A stretch of DNA of 64,000 nt. Source: Streptosporangium roseum DSM 43021 (lineage in GTDB: Bacteria; Actinomycetota; Actinomycetes; Streptosporangiales; Streptosporangiaceae). Position numbers and translations under genes: made by a program. Location: NCBI RefSeq assembly GCF_000024865.1, contig NC_013595.1:7378001-7442000 (forward strand), in the 5' to 3' direction. Of this stretch, positions 45,690-54,166 are shown piece by piece (the first letter of the stretch is position 1; each line of letters starts with the position of its first letter). Under the pieces are notes generated by a model. The model made no database searches, was not told where the DNA came from, and saw nothing but the letters and a program-made list of their open reading frames with translations.

Positions 45690-46418
45690 TCAGAGCGGGG
45701 CGAGGCGGAAGTACAGCAGCCCGAGAACGACGACGGAAAGTACCGGCGCGAGAAACTTCTGCTCGAAGGCGCGGCCGGTCTTGATCCCGATCTTCCACGG
45801 CAGCAGCCACCGCTGCCGCATCGGCCACAGCACCGGACAGCCCTTCTCCGTGCAGCAGTCACCGATGACGTGGGCCAGGCACCCGATCGCGACCGCCAGC
45901 CCCAGCCAGGCGTAGCCCACGTTGTCGCTGCGGAACACCGCGAACAGCCCGACGGTCAGGCCGATGTTGACCATCGCCGAGGCGAACTTCTTGCCCGGGA
46001 TGCCGATCCCGATCGCCCGCAGCGCCAGTCCGATGAGCAGCACGACCATGATGTCGCGGCCGATCGGATAGGTGTTGGCCAGGTAGTGGGCGCCGAATCC
46101 GGCGCCGACGGCGAACAGCAGCGAGTGGGTGGCGTTGCGGTGACCGCCGCTCAGCCACGCGATGGCCTTGCTCAGCCCCCACGTGATCGGGCCGAAGGTC
46201 TGGGCGATCGTCGCGCTGGGATGGTCGAGGTCGGGGAGCATCGCGGCCCCGGAACAGATCAGCGCCCCGGCGACGAACTCGGCCGGGGTGAGCGCGTTCA
46301 CCATGACCCCGGTCTCGATGAACCGGGTGGACTCGGTGAGCAGTGGCAGGGCGGCCAGTGTCGGCGCCACCCCCAGCCAGGCGATCGCACCCGTCAGCGC
46401 GTGCGTGTGTCCCATCAT
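45690..46418 (-). CDS. DUF457/YdjM-type membrane-bound metal-dependent hydrolase
   Basis: 242 residues with about five membrane helices. The family signature is present: MGHTHALTGAIAW at the N-terminus (His residues), MLPDLDHPSATIAQ, GGHRNATHSLLFAVGAGFGAHY and GCLAHVIGDCCTEKG, the scattered His/Asp set that defines the YdjM/DUF457 group. Some relatives are called LexA-regulated membrane hydrolases; a substrate is not known. The start could be either of two adjacent ATGs. It lies upstream of acnA on the same strand, but the acnA control region separates them. Confidence 0.88.
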   Translation of the reverse strand: MMGHTHALTGAIAWLGVAPTLAALPLLTESTRFIETGVMVNALTPAEFVAGALICSGAAMLPDLDHPSATIAQTFGPITWGLSKAIAWLSGGHRNATHSLLFAVGAGFGAHYLANTYPIGRDIMVVLLIGLALRAIGIGIPGKKFASAMVNIGLTVGLFAVFRSDNVGYAWLGLAVAIGCLAHVIGDCCTEKGCPVLWPMRQRWLLPWKIGIKTGRAFEQKFLAPVLSVVVLGLLYFRLAPL

Positions 46419-46568
46419 CGGCCGGCCACCCCCATCAAGATCACGTCAAGTGACTTTACGGCAAAGCCCGCTTCAAGAGGAGGACCGTGCCATTTTGCAT
46501 CATCGGCGCGTCGATCCAGTGAGATCAATCCGATACATGAGCGCTGTTCATCTTTTTCGGATTTTGAG

Positions 46569-46594
46569 GTTACCTGAACGTAACAAGCGCTTGT
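46569..46594. promoter_or_regulatory. Palindromes before the secreted lipase gene
   Basis: GTTAC-6-GTAAC (46569-46584) overlaps ACAAGCGCTTGT (46583-46594), a perfect 12-bp palindrome with the central AAGCGCTT of LacI-type sites, 37 bases before the ATG. Carbon-source control of the secreted enzyme is possible. Confidence 0.45.
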
Positions 46595-46631
46595 GTTGAT
46601 GTCCCCATCCCTTCGCGAGAGGTAACCCCCC

Positions 46632-48593
46632 ATGCCCCTCCGCCTGCCCGGACTCGTCATGGCCGCGCTCGTCGCGGTCACCGGAGCCGTCCTCGCCGCC
46701 CCGACGGCGCATGCCGTACAGAACGACGTCAGACCGCTCCCCGCGGCGCTGGAGAGCGTCCGCAGGGCCGAGGCCGTCAAGCTCTACGGCGACGAGGCCA
46801 TCCGGCCCATGGATCAGCGCAAGACCGGACTCGTCTCGCTGGGCGACAGCGAGATCTCCGGTGAGGGCGCCTTCGACCGTTCTCTCTATGAACAGGGAAC
46901 GGACGGACCCGACAACTGGTGCCACCGATCGAAGAAGGCCGCGATCCACGTCACCGGGATCCCTGCCGACGCGACCTTCAACCTCGCCTGCTCCGGCGGG
47001 CAGACCAACGACATCACCATCGGCGGGACCCACCAGTACAACGAGCTCAACCAGGGCGACAACCTGGCGATCAAGGCCCGCAACACGCGCATCAAGATGA
47101 TCACGGTGGTGGTCGGGGCCAACGACGCCGGAGGCCCGGAGTTCGGGCCGACCATGACCGGGTGCGTGGAGAACCGGGTCCTGTTCAAGGGGAACTGCTG
47201 GCCCAAGCACTCGCCGAGCTGGGCGGGCCGGATCGACTTCATCGTGCCCCGGGTGGAGAAGGCCCTGCGCGACATCCAGCAGATCATGACGGAGGCGGGC
47301 TACACCGCGGCGGACTACCAGCTCGTCGCCATGAGCTATCCCGGCCCCGCCAGCCCGGACGTGGAGGACAACCCGAACTTCCCCGGCTGGTACAACGGCG
47401 GCTGCCTCGGCTACCTCTCCGACCTGGCCTTCGCCCGCAACAAGGCGGTGCCGATCTTCGAGCAGGGCATCCGCAGGGCGGCGAGCCTGGCCGGCGCGCG
47501 CTACCTGGACGCCAGCAGGCTCTTCCACGGCCGCGAGGTCTGCATGGACGGCCCCTGGGTGACCGGGCTGCACGCGGTGAACGGCGACCTGTTCAACCCC
47601 CGGGCGACCCAGCAGTCCTTCCACCCCAACTCCGCCGGGCACGCCGCCTTCGGCGCCTGCCTGGGGCGCTTCTACGCGGCCGACACCACCCAGGCCACCT
47701 GCATGCTCCCCGCCGGCACCCTCACCCCGGCGCTCTACCCCGGCCTGCCCGAGTTCAGGCAGCTCAGGAACGGCGCGACCGGCGACTGCCTGGACGTGGA
47801 CGGCAACTCCAGCCGCAACGGCCGCAAGCTGCTCGGCTGGGCCTGCGAGGGCACGCGCAACCAGGCCTTCTGGTACGACCCGACGCGCAGGTCCCTGCAC
47901 ACCGAGCTCTCCCACGACCGCTGCGCGGACATCGACGGCGGCCGGCTCACCGCGGGCACCGCGATCCAGGTGTGGGACTGCAACGGCAGTGCCGCCCAGC
48001 GCTGGACCCATGACGGCGCGCGCCTGCACGCCGCCGACGCCCCCGCGCTGTGCGCCACGCTCACCGGCGGCGCCCCGGGCGCCAGGCTGACGCTGGCCGC
48101 CTGCGACTCCGGCGACTCCCGGCAGGTCTTCACCTGGGAGGCCAAGAAGGCGCTGACCTACACCGAGCTCAGGTCCGGCGGCAAGTGCCTGGACGTGCCC
48201 GGCAACTCCCCGGCGAGCGGGGCGAACCTGGTGCTCTACACGTGCGACGGCAACGCCGACCAGTTCTGGGCGCACAACCCGGTCTCCGGGCAGCTGCACA
48301 ACCTGGCCGACCCCGGCTTCTGCGTGGACCTGGAGGGAGGCACGGTCGCGGCCGGCCAGCCGATCCAGGTGGCGAACTGCTCCTCGGCGGTCGGGCAGTA
48401 TTCGGCGTCGATGCGGTGGAACCTGACCGGCGGGACGTTCCTGTCGCGCAAGGACACCGGATGGGCGATCGCCCCGTCCGGGACCTCGGACGGCTCGGCG
48501 GTCGTGCTCCAGCGGGCCGCGGGGCAGCGGTGGAGCGCCGGCGCGGGCCGCGCGCCCGACCCGTGGAAGTTCTTGACGGCGGACGTCTACTGA
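46632..48593 (+). CDS. Secreted SGNH-family hydrolase with ricin-type lectin domain
   Basis: 653 residues. Sec signal peptide (MPLRLPGLVMAALVAVTGAVLAAPTAHA). The SGNH esterase/lipase domain (about 60-365) has block I GLVSLGDSEISGEGAF with the nucleophile Ser73, block II CSGGQTNDI, block III VVVGANDAGG and block V SFHPNSAGHAAFGACL with the catalytic His (about 331). Many cysteines suggest disulfides. The C-terminal part (about 375-653) is a ricin B-type beta-trefoil, with GDCLDVDGNSSRNGRKLLGWACEGTRNQAFW, GKCLDVPGNSPASGANLVLYTCDGNADQFW and FCVDLEGGTVAAGQPIQVANC as QxW-type repeats, for binding carbohydrate. Likely acts outside on ester-containing polysaccharide or lipid. Ribosome binding site GAGAGG. 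Confidence 0.9.
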   Translation: MPLRLPGLVMAALVAVTGAVLAAPTAHAVQNDVRPLPAALESVRRAEAVKLYGDEAIRPMDQRKTGLVSLGDSEISGEGAFDRSLYEQGTDGPDNWCHRSKKAAIHVTGIPADATFNLACSGGQTNDITIGGTHQYNELNQGDNLAIKARNTRIKMITVVVGANDAGGPEFGPTMTGCVENRVLFKGNCWPKHSPSWAGRIDFIVPRVEKALRDIQQIMTEAGYTAADYQLVAMSYPGPASPDVEDNPNFPGWYNGGCLGYLSDLAFARNKAVPIFEQGIRRAASLAGARYLDASRLFHGREVCMDGPWVTGLHAVNGDLFNPRATQQSFHPNSAGHAAFGACLGRFYAADTTQATCMLPAGTLTPALYPGLPEFRQLRNGATGDCLDVDGNSSRNGRKLLGWACEGTRNQAFWYDPTRRSLHTELSHDRCADIDGGRLTAGTAIQVWDCNGSAAQRWTHDGARLHAADAPALCATLTGGAPGARLTLAACDSGDSRQVFTWEAKKALTYTELRSGGKCLDVPGNSPASGANLVLYTCDGNADQFWAHNPVSGQLHNLADPGFCVDLEGGTVAAGQPIQVANCSSAVGQYSASMRWNLTGGTFLSRKDTGWAIAPSGTSDGSAVVLQRAAGQRWSAGAGRAPDPWKFLTADVY

Positions 48594-48598
48594 GAGAC

Positions 48599-48633
48599 GG
48601 GCGATCCGCCGGAGAATCTCCGGCGGATCGCCC
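48599..48633. terminator. Terminator of the lipase gene
   Basis: A perfect inverted repeat over 35 bases (17-bp arms) starting 6 bases after the stop. A second hairpin (arms AGACGGGA at 48652 and TCCCGTCT at 48707, with inner pairing) follows before the convergent MFS gene. Confidence 0.8.
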
Positions 48634-48755
48634 GCACATCCCGGAAACGACAGACGGGACCGTTCCGCACCGAAAGCACCCCCCAGCCCTTCCGGCACGG
48701 AACGAATCCCGTCTATGTCCTTTGTAACGTGCAGGTCTCGATGGTTGTTCCGAAA

Positions 48756-50039
48756 TCAGCCGAGAATTACGTGATCTAGCTCACTTCTTCGCTGAGCGAT
48801 CTCGATGTCACTCTGGGTGACGGTCATCAGGAACGGCACGACGGGCAGCGCGGCCACCACCGCGAAGATCGCGAAAGCCCCGGTCAGACCCACGATCTCG
48901 GCCAGCAGCCCGGCCAGACCGGCCCCGATCGGGAGCATTCCCCAGCTCAGCAGGCGGGCGGCCGAGCCGTACCGGCCGAGCAGCCGGTCCGGGACGATCA
49001 TCTGGGCCAGGGTCCGGCTGTTCACCGTCCAGAGCGTGCCGCCCATGCCGCCGATGAACGCGGCCGCGCCGACCGCCCAGGCCTCGGGGAACACCGCCGG
49101 GACGATCATCATGACGAACGTGCCGACCAGATCGACGAAGAGCGCCCAGCGCACGCCCAGCAGGCGGTTGACCGTGGTGACGAGCACGGCGCCGAGCAGT
49201 CCTCCCAGGCCGATCGAGCTGAGCAGCAGGCCGTACCCCGCCGGGTCGAGGTCGAGCAGCCGGACGGCGTAGGAGGGCAGCAGGGCCAGCCACGCGCTCC
49301 AGCAGGCCACCAGCGCCGAGATGGTCAGTGACATCGTGCGGAGCAGGCGGTGACGCCAGAGGAAGACCAGCCCCGCGACCATCTCCGCCCGGACGCTCCC
49401 CGGCCGGCGGTCCCCCCCGGAGTCCCGCTCCTCGGCGGCGCTCACGCGGAACCGGCCGGCCAGCAGCGCGAGCAGCACCGCCCCGAGGGCGAAGGCGGCG
49501 GCCGAGGAACCCAGAGCCAGCGCGGCGCCGAAGCCGACCAGCAGGCCCCCGATGGCCGGGCCGGCGAACTCGTTGGCGACGGTCTCGGCGCCGGCGATCC
49601 AGGCGTTGACCCGGCCGAGCCGCTCCCTCGGCACTGCCGCCGGGACCAGGGCGCCGACCGCGGAGTCCGCCACCACCTCGGCCAGGCCGATGGAGGCGGC
49701 CGCGAGATAGAGCAGCGGCAGCGACAGGGCGTCGCCGGCGACGGCCGCCAGCACGCCCAGCGCGACCACGAGCCTGATCAGGTTGGCCGCGGCCGCCAGC
49801 CGCCTGCGGTCGTTGCGGTCGACGAACACCCCGACGTGGAGCGAGGCCAGCAGCCACGGCAGCGTCAGGGCGAGCCCCACTCCGGCGACCAGGCCCGGGG
49901 AGTCGGTGAGCCCGACCGCGAGCAGCGGAAGCACGATCTTGGCCACCCCGTCGGCGAGGTTGGTCGCCACGGTGAAGCCGACGAGCGCCGTCTCGTTCCG
50001 CCGCACCGGTCCGCTCACCCGCTCCTGCTGAACTGTCAT
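48756..50039 (-). CDS. MFS transporter (EntS/drug-export type)
   Basis: 427 residues with twelve hydrophobic helices. Features of the MFS_3/EntS branch: ETALVGFTVATNLADGVAKIVLPLLAVGLTDSPGLVAGVGLALTLPWLLASLHVGVFVDRNDRRRL with the loop 2-3 motif, then RVNAWIAGAETVANEFAGPAIGGLLVGFG. Such proteins export siderophores or toxic compounds; no siderophore genes are near, so the substrate is open. AGGTGG sits six bases before the ATG. Divergent from the padR gene across 196 bases. PadR often controls neighbouring exporters, so PadR regulation of this gene is a reasonable guess only. Confidence 0.87.
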   Translation of the reverse strand: MTVQQERVSGPVRRNETALVGFTVATNLADGVAKIVLPLLAVGLTDSPGLVAGVGLALTLPWLLASLHVGVFVDRNDRRRLAAAANLIRLVVALGVLAAVAGDALSLPLLYLAAASIGLAEVVADSAVGALVPAAVPRERLGRVNAWIAGAETVANEFAGPAIGGLLVGFGAALALGSSAAAFALGAVLLALLAGRFRVSAAEERDSGGDRRPGSVRAEMVAGLVFLWRHRLLRTMSLTISALVACWSAWLALLPSYAVRLLDLDPAGYGLLLSSIGLGGLLGAVLVTTVNRLLGVRWALFVDLVGTFVMMIVPAVFPEAWAVGAAAFIGGMGGTLWTVNSRTLAQMIVPDRLLGRYGSAARLLSWGMLPIGAGLAGLLAEIVGLTGAFAIFAVVAALPVVPFLMTVTQSDIEIAQRRSELDHVILG

Positions 50040-50158
50040 GCAACACCACCTAAGCCGTTTAGATGGTCACACCTTACTCATCGGGACGATCGAGGGGAAG
50101 AGGCGGGGTGATTCAGTCGGGGTCCGACCAGGCAAAACCCCCATATCACCTCATAGAC

Positions 50159-50200
50159 TTGTCGTTAGAATGTTCTCGATATATCTTTGAAGCATCGAGA
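50159..50200 (+). promoter_or_regulatory. padR promoter with overlapping operator
   Basis: TTGTCG (50159-50164), a 17-base spacer and TATCTT (50182-50187) form a plausible sigma-70-type promoter. An inverted repeat with perfect 7-base arms (TCTCGAT 50174-50180, ATCGAGA 50194-50200) covers the -10, consistent with PadR autorepression. Confidence 0.55.
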
Positions 50201-50235
50201 GCGGTCGAAAGTCGATCGCGATACAAGGAGGAATC

Positions 50236-50988
50236 ATGACTTCCGCACAGACGATGGGCGGCGACTGGGGCAGGGCCGTCCCGCACGAGCTCCGGCGCGA
50301 GATGAAGCGCGCCGCCAGGGAGGCCTGGCGGACCATGGCCGCCGGCTGGCAGCAGGGCGAGTCCCACCACGGCGGGCCAGGCCCGCACGGCTGGGCCCCC
50401 CACGAGCACCGGCACCGTGGGCACCGCGGCGGCCCGTTCGGCGGCGGCGCCTTCCCGTGGGACTTCGGCAGGGGCGGCCCGGGACGCGGCGGCCCGTTCG
50501 GCGGGCGTCCGCCGTTCGGCCGGGGGCGCAAGGCGAAGCGGGGTGACGTCCGCGCGGCGATCCTCGCGCTGCTCACCGAGGAGCCGCACAACGGCTACCA
50601 GATCATCCAGGAGATCGAGCGGCGCAGCGAGGGCGGCTGGAAGCCCAGCCCCGGCGCGGTCTACCCGGCGCTGCAGCAGCTCACCGACGAGGGCCTGGTC
50701 CTGTCGGAGGAGAACGACGGCCGCAAGTCCTTCCGCCTCACCGAGGCGGGCCGGGCCTACGTGACCGAGCACGCCGACGAGGTGCGCGCCCCATGGGAGG
50801 AGATGACGCCCGACGTCGACGACAGCACCTGGGAGATGATGAACCTGGCCCGCCAGTCGGGGTTCGCCATGCTCCAGATCCTGCAGACCGGCAGCGACGC
50901 GCAGATCCGCCAGGCCAAGCAGATCCTGACCGAGACGCGTCGCAAGCTGTACCAGATCCTGGCCGACGGCGACTCCGGCGAGGAGTGA
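50236..50988 (+). CDS. PadR family transcriptional regulator with His/Gly-rich N-terminus
   Basis: 250 residues. The PadR winged helix lies at about 103-180: VRAAILALLTEEPHNGYQIIQEIERRSEGGWKPSPGAVYPALQQLTDEGLV (hallmark P-S-P-G-A-V-Y-P), then FRLTEAGRAYV, and a helical C-terminal dimer region. The first 100 residues are unusual: a Gly/His/Pro-rich low-complexity stretch (GGPGPHGWAPHEHRHRGHRGGPFGGGAFPWDFGRGGPG) that may bind metal or stay disordered. Perfect ribosome binding site AGGAGG. It overlaps (GTGA) or directly precedes the DUF1707 gene, a pairing common in actinobacteria. Probably represses itself and the adjacent operon. Confidence 0.92.
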   Translation: MTSAQTMGGDWGRAVPHELRREMKRAAREAWRTMAAGWQQGESHHGGPGPHGWAPHEHRHRGHRGGPFGGGAFPWDFGRGGPGRGGPFGGRPPFGRGRKAKRGDVRAAILALLTEEPHNGYQIIQEIERRSEGGWKPSPGAVYPALQQLTDEGLVLSEENDGRKSFRLTEAGRAYVTEHADEVRAPWEEMTPDVDDSTWEMMNLARQSGFAMLQILQTGSDAQIRQAKQILTETRRKLYQILADGDSGEE

Positions 50989-50996
50989 GCGGCCCG

Positions 50997-51503
50997 ATGA
51001 CGACCCGGGACGACCTCCGTATCGGAGACGCCGAGCGCGACGCGGCCGTGACGGCCCTGCGCGAGCACTACGCACAGGGCCGCCTGACCCACGAGGAGCT
51101 CGACGAGCGCATCGAGCTGACCCTGTCCGCGCGCACCGGCCGCGAGCTGGCGCTGACCTCGGCCGACCTGCCCGACCTGTACGGCCCCCGCCCCGAGGAC
51201 CGCGACGGCCCCGCGCTCGGATGGGACCCCCGGGACTCCGGCCGGGCCGGGCCGTGGCACGGGCGTCACGGGCGCGGCCCGCGCCGGGGCGGCCACCACC
51301 CCGCGTCCTGGCACCGGCCGGGCCGCCGGGGCGGGCCGCCGGCCGCCCCGTTCCTGATCCTGATACTGGTCGCCGGGGTCGCGACCGCCGGGTTCTGGAC
51401 GCTCAAGTTCGTCTTCTTCGCCTGGCTGGCGATGGCCGTCGTGGGCATGCTCCACCGCAGGCGGTGGCAGCACGTCCGGGCCGGGGGCGGCCCCCGCCAC
51501 TGA
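50997..51503 (+). CDS. DUF1707 membrane protein
   Basis: 168 residues from the ATG at 50997; an in-frame GTG at 50985 overlaps the padR stop but lacks a properly spaced ribosome binding site. The N-terminal DUF1707 module is clear: LRIGDAERDAAVTALREHYAQGRLTHEELDERIELTLSARTGREL (a SHOCT-like short helical domain). A Gly/Arg/His-rich linker (GRHGRGPRRGGHH) leads to two membrane helices (about 119-155, FLILILVAGVATAGFWTLKFVFFAWLAMAVVGML). DUF1707 proteins often accompany PadR; their role is unknown, possibly cell-envelope sensing. Likely co-transcribed with padR. Confidence 0.87.
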   Translation: MTTRDDLRIGDAERDAAVTALREHYAQGRLTHEELDERIELTLSARTGRELALTSADLPDLYGPRPEDRDGPALGWDPRDSGRAGPWHGRHGRGPRRGGHHPASWHRPGRRGGPPAAPFLILILVAGVATAGFWTLKFVFFAWLAMAVVGMLHRRRWQHVRAGGGPRH

Positions 51504-51564
51504 GCACCGTCCCGGCCGGCACGGGGGTCCGCGCCGGGCACGGACCCGGCCGTCAGGGGCCGCG

Positions 51565-51665
51565 GCGGCCGTACGGGGCCCGGCCTCGCGGGGGCGGGCG
51601 GCGGCCGTACGGCGGGGGCGATCGGCGGCCGCGCGTGAACCCGGCCCGCGATGGCGGCCGTACGG
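51565..51665. repeat. Three GCGGCCGTACGG direct repeats
   Basis: The 12-mer GCGGCCGTACGG, containing the palindrome CCGTACGG, occurs at 51565-51576, 51601-51612 and 51654-51665 in the gap between the DUF1707 gene and mug. The same octamer forms the terminator stem at 10629-10667. Probably a repeat-rich terminator region. Confidence 0.5.
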
Positions 51666-51673
51666 CGGCGCGG

Positions 51674-52300
51674 TCAGCGGAGGGACTCCCGGAGCCGCCG
51701 CATCTCCCCCGCGATCCCCTCCAGCGTCCAGTGGGCGTTCAGGCCGCTCGGGTTGGGCAGCACCCAGACCGCGGTGTCGCCGATCACGGTCGCCTGCGGC
51801 CCGACGGCCGCCTTCGGCTGCCCGAACGCCGTCCTGTAGGCGGTCACCCCCGCCACGGCCAGCACCCGGGGCCGGGTCCCGGCGACCAGCCGGGCCAGCC
51901 TCGCCCCGCCCTCGCGGAACTCCTCCGGCGTCAGCTCCGCCGCCTGCGCGCTGGCCCGCTCCACCACGTTGGTGATGCCCAGCCCGAAGGAGGGGAGGAG
52001 ATCCTGCTCCGCCGGGTCGAGCAGCCGGGGCGTGAAGCCGGAACGGTGCAGCGCGGGCCAGAACCGGTTGCCCGGCCGGGCGAAATGGTGACCGGTGGCC
52101 GCCGAGTAGAGGCCGGGGTTGATGCCGCAGAACAGCACGTCCAGCGACGGCCCGAGCACGTCCTTGAGCGTCCGGCCCCTGGCCGCGTCGAGCTCGGCCC
52201 TCGTCGGCGGCACGGCCTTGACGCGCGGCCCGTCCGGCGGCACGGGGACGGAGGGCTCCGCCGTGGGCACGGGGGTCACCGGAGTCCCCGGGGGCGGCAC
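51674..52300 (-). CDS. mug: Mismatch-specific DNA glycosylase, Mug/TDG family
   Basis: 208 residues. A uracil/thymine (G-mismatch) DNA glycosylase. Both active-site motifs are visible: LFCGINPGLYSAATGHHFARPGNRFWP (motif 1 with the catalytic Asn of GINPG) and WVLPNPSGLNAHWT (motif 2, NPSGLN). FGLGITNVVERASAQAAELT and VLAVAGVTAYRTAFG fit. The first 50 residues are Pro-rich (PPPGTPVTPVPTAEPS) and not found in E. coli Mug; the GTG start at 52300 has GAGG upstream, but a start further in is possible. Repairs G:U or ethenocytosine lesions, relevant in high-G+C DNA where deamination is frequent. Confidence 0.9.
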   Translation of the reverse strand: MPPPGTPVTPVPTAEPSVPVPPDGPRVKAVPPTRAELDAARGRTLKDVLGPSLDVLFCGINPGLYSAATGHHFARPGNRFWPALHRSGFTPRLLDPAEQDLLPSFGLGITNVVERASAQAAELTPEEFREGGARLARLVAGTRPRVLAVAGVTAYRTAFGQPKAAVGPQATVIGDTAVWVLPNPSGLNAHWTLEGIAGEMRRLRESLR

Positions 52301-52318
52301 CGGGGCCTCGGGGCGGGT

Positions 52319-52400
52319 TTCACGGGAGACACGGAACCTGCCAGGGACGCGGGACGGGATTCACGGGAGACACGGAACCCGCCAGGGACGCGGGACGGGA
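52319..52400. repeat. Two tandem 41-bp repeats
   Basis: Units 52319-52359 and 52360-52400 differ at one position and are followed by a partial third unit (GACACGGG, 52401-52408). They lie between the mug and glcP genes and do not favour a reading frame. Confidence 0.85.
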
Positions 52401-52415
52401 GACACGGGTGCGAAC

Positions 52416-53825
52416 CTAACCCATCTCCTCCAGCCTGCGTCCCTTGGTCTCCTTCACCTTGAGCAGCACGAAGACGAAGGACAGCACGGCGAAGAAGGCG
52501 TAGCCCACGTAGGCCCCGGACAGGTTCCACGCCGCCAGGGACGGGAACGAGACGGTGATCAGCCAGTTGGCCACCCACTGGGCCGAGGCGGCCACCGACA
52601 GCGCGGCGGCCCTGATCCTGTTGGGGAACATCTCGCCGAGCAGCACCCAGACGACCACGCCCCACGACAGCGCGAAGAACAGCACGAAGACGTGTGCGGC
52701 GACCAGGGCGACGGTGCCCTGCGTCTCCGGCAGCCGGACGGCGTCGCCGGTGCGGACTCCCGCGCTGAACGCCCACGCGGCCGTGGCGAGCGCGACCGCC
52801 ATGCCCGCGGAACCGATCAGCAGCAGCGGCTTGCGGCCGATCCGGTCGACCAGAGCGATGGCGATGAAGGTGCCGACGATGTTGATGATCGAGGTGGAGA
52901 AGCTGATCAGCAGCGAGTCGCTCTGGTTGATGCCGACCGACTGCCACAGCGACGAGGAGTAGTAGAAGATGACGTTGATGCCGACGAACTGCTGGAAGAC
53001 CGAGAGCAGGATGCCGATCCAGACGATCGGCAGCAGTCCCAGCGCCGGGCCGCGCAGGTCCCGTATCCGCGGCGGGCGCTCGCTGCGCAGCAGGTTGTAG
53101 ATCTCCGTCACCCGCGAGTCCAGGTCGACCTTGTCGCCTTCGACCTCCCTGAGCACCTGGCGCGCCTGCTCCGTCTTCCCTATCGCGATGAGGAAGCGCG
53201 GCGACTCGGGAATGATCGTCGAGAAGAGCAGGTACAGCAGGGCGGGGACCAGGCAGGCGCCGAGCATCCACTGCCAGGCCTGCAGCCCGAACAGCACGTT
53301 GTTGACGTTGCCCCCTGCCGTCTGCGCGATCGCGTAGTTGACGAGCTGGGAGACCGCGATGCCCAGCACGATCGCGAGCTGCTGGAAGGATCCCAGGCGC
53401 CCCCGGTAGGCGGGTGGCGCGACCTCGGCGATGTAGGCGGGCCCGATCACCGAGGCCATGCCGATCCCGACGCCGGCGAGCACCCGCCAGAAGGCCAGGT
53501 CCCAGATCGCGAACGGCAGCGCCTGGCCGACGGAACTGACCGCGAACAGGAGCGCTGCCACCTGCATGGTCCTGGTGCGCCCCCAGCGGTCGGCGATGCC
53601 TCCGGCGATCCACGCGCCGACCGCCGAGCCCAGCAGCGCGATCGCCACCACGACGCCGATCTCGACCGGGCCGACGCGGAAGTGCTTCTGGATCCCGGTG
53701 ACGGCGCCGTTGATGACCGCGCTGTCGTAGCCGAAGAGGAACCCGCCCAGCGCCGCCGCGGCGGTGATGAAGACGACATGCCCGAGATGCTCACTGGAAG
53801 TGCCCGAAGAGGCGGTACCGACCAT
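52416..53825 (-). CDS. glcP: Glucose/sugar permease, MFS sugar-porter family
   Basis: 469 residues, 12 helices, sugar-porter family. It closely matches what I recall of Streptomyces GlcP: GGFLFGYDSAVINGAVTGIQ, WRVLAGVGIGMASVIGPAYIAEVAPPAYRGRLGSFQQLAIVLGIAVSQLVNYAIAQ, PESPRFLIAIGK, GLLPIVWIGILLSVFQQFVGINVIFYYSSSLWQSVG and WGVVVWVLLGEMFPNRIRAAALSVAASAQWVANWLIT. The family motifs PESPR and VGRK-like DRIGRKPL are present. AAAGGACG lies before the ATG. Glucose uptake by proton symport; in Streptomyces this is the main glucose route and links to carbon repression. Tandem 41-bp repeats lie just after its stop. Confidence 0.93.
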   Translation of the reverse strand: MVGTASSGTSSEHLGHVVFITAAAALGGFLFGYDSAVINGAVTGIQKHFRVGPVEIGVVVAIALLGSAVGAWIAGGIADRWGRTRTMQVAALLFAVSSVGQALPFAIWDLAFWRVLAGVGIGMASVIGPAYIAEVAPPAYRGRLGSFQQLAIVLGIAVSQLVNYAIAQTAGGNVNNVLFGLQAWQWMLGACLVPALLYLLFSTIIPESPRFLIAIGKTEQARQVLREVEGDKVDLDSRVTEIYNLLRSERPPRIRDLRGPALGLLPIVWIGILLSVFQQFVGINVIFYYSSSLWQSVGINQSDSLLISFSTSIINIVGTFIAIALVDRIGRKPLLLIGSAGMAVALATAAWAFSAGVRTGDAVRLPETQGTVALVAAHVFVLFFALSWGVVVWVLLGEMFPNRIRAAALSVAASAQWVANWLITVSFPSLAAWNLSGAYVGYAFFAVLSFVFVLLKVKETKGRRLEEMG

Positions 53826-54112
53826 GACCGTCCTTTCCCCCGAAGAACGTAGGTATCCCTGGATCGGCGTAGAAGAGCACGGCCGATCCGGCTCGGGGGG
53901 TTTTCATGCCATGAGCTGCGAAAACATGATTCGACTTAATGACGAGTGTCTCACAGCGCCTCGCTGTGGATCAGCGCGGCTCTCGTCGCGGACCCCCGCC
54001 TCCGGGCGTCACGCGCCGTGCGCGATCGTCACGGACCGCGCGCGCGGCCGTCGTGGGATCCCGTGCGCGACCGGCGGCCCGGAACGGCCGGACGCCCCCG
54101 GGAAGAGGTCCC
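53826..54112. other. Gap upstream of glcP
   Basis: About 290 bases before the release-factor terminator, with no coding signature. It holds the glcP promoter, which I cannot define, and G+C drops around 53880-53960. The element CCCCGGGAAGAG occurs twice (about 54097 and 54127). Confidence 0.4.
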
Positions 54113-54153
54113 GGCCGGATGCCCACCCCGGGAAGAGATGCGGGCATCCGGCC
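54113..54153 (-). terminator. Terminator of the release-factor gene
   Basis: A perfect 12-bp stem (54113-54124 with 54142-54153), 14 bases after the stop of the VLRF1-type gene. Confidence 0.75.
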
Positions 54154-54166
54154 GCACCCGCCTCTC

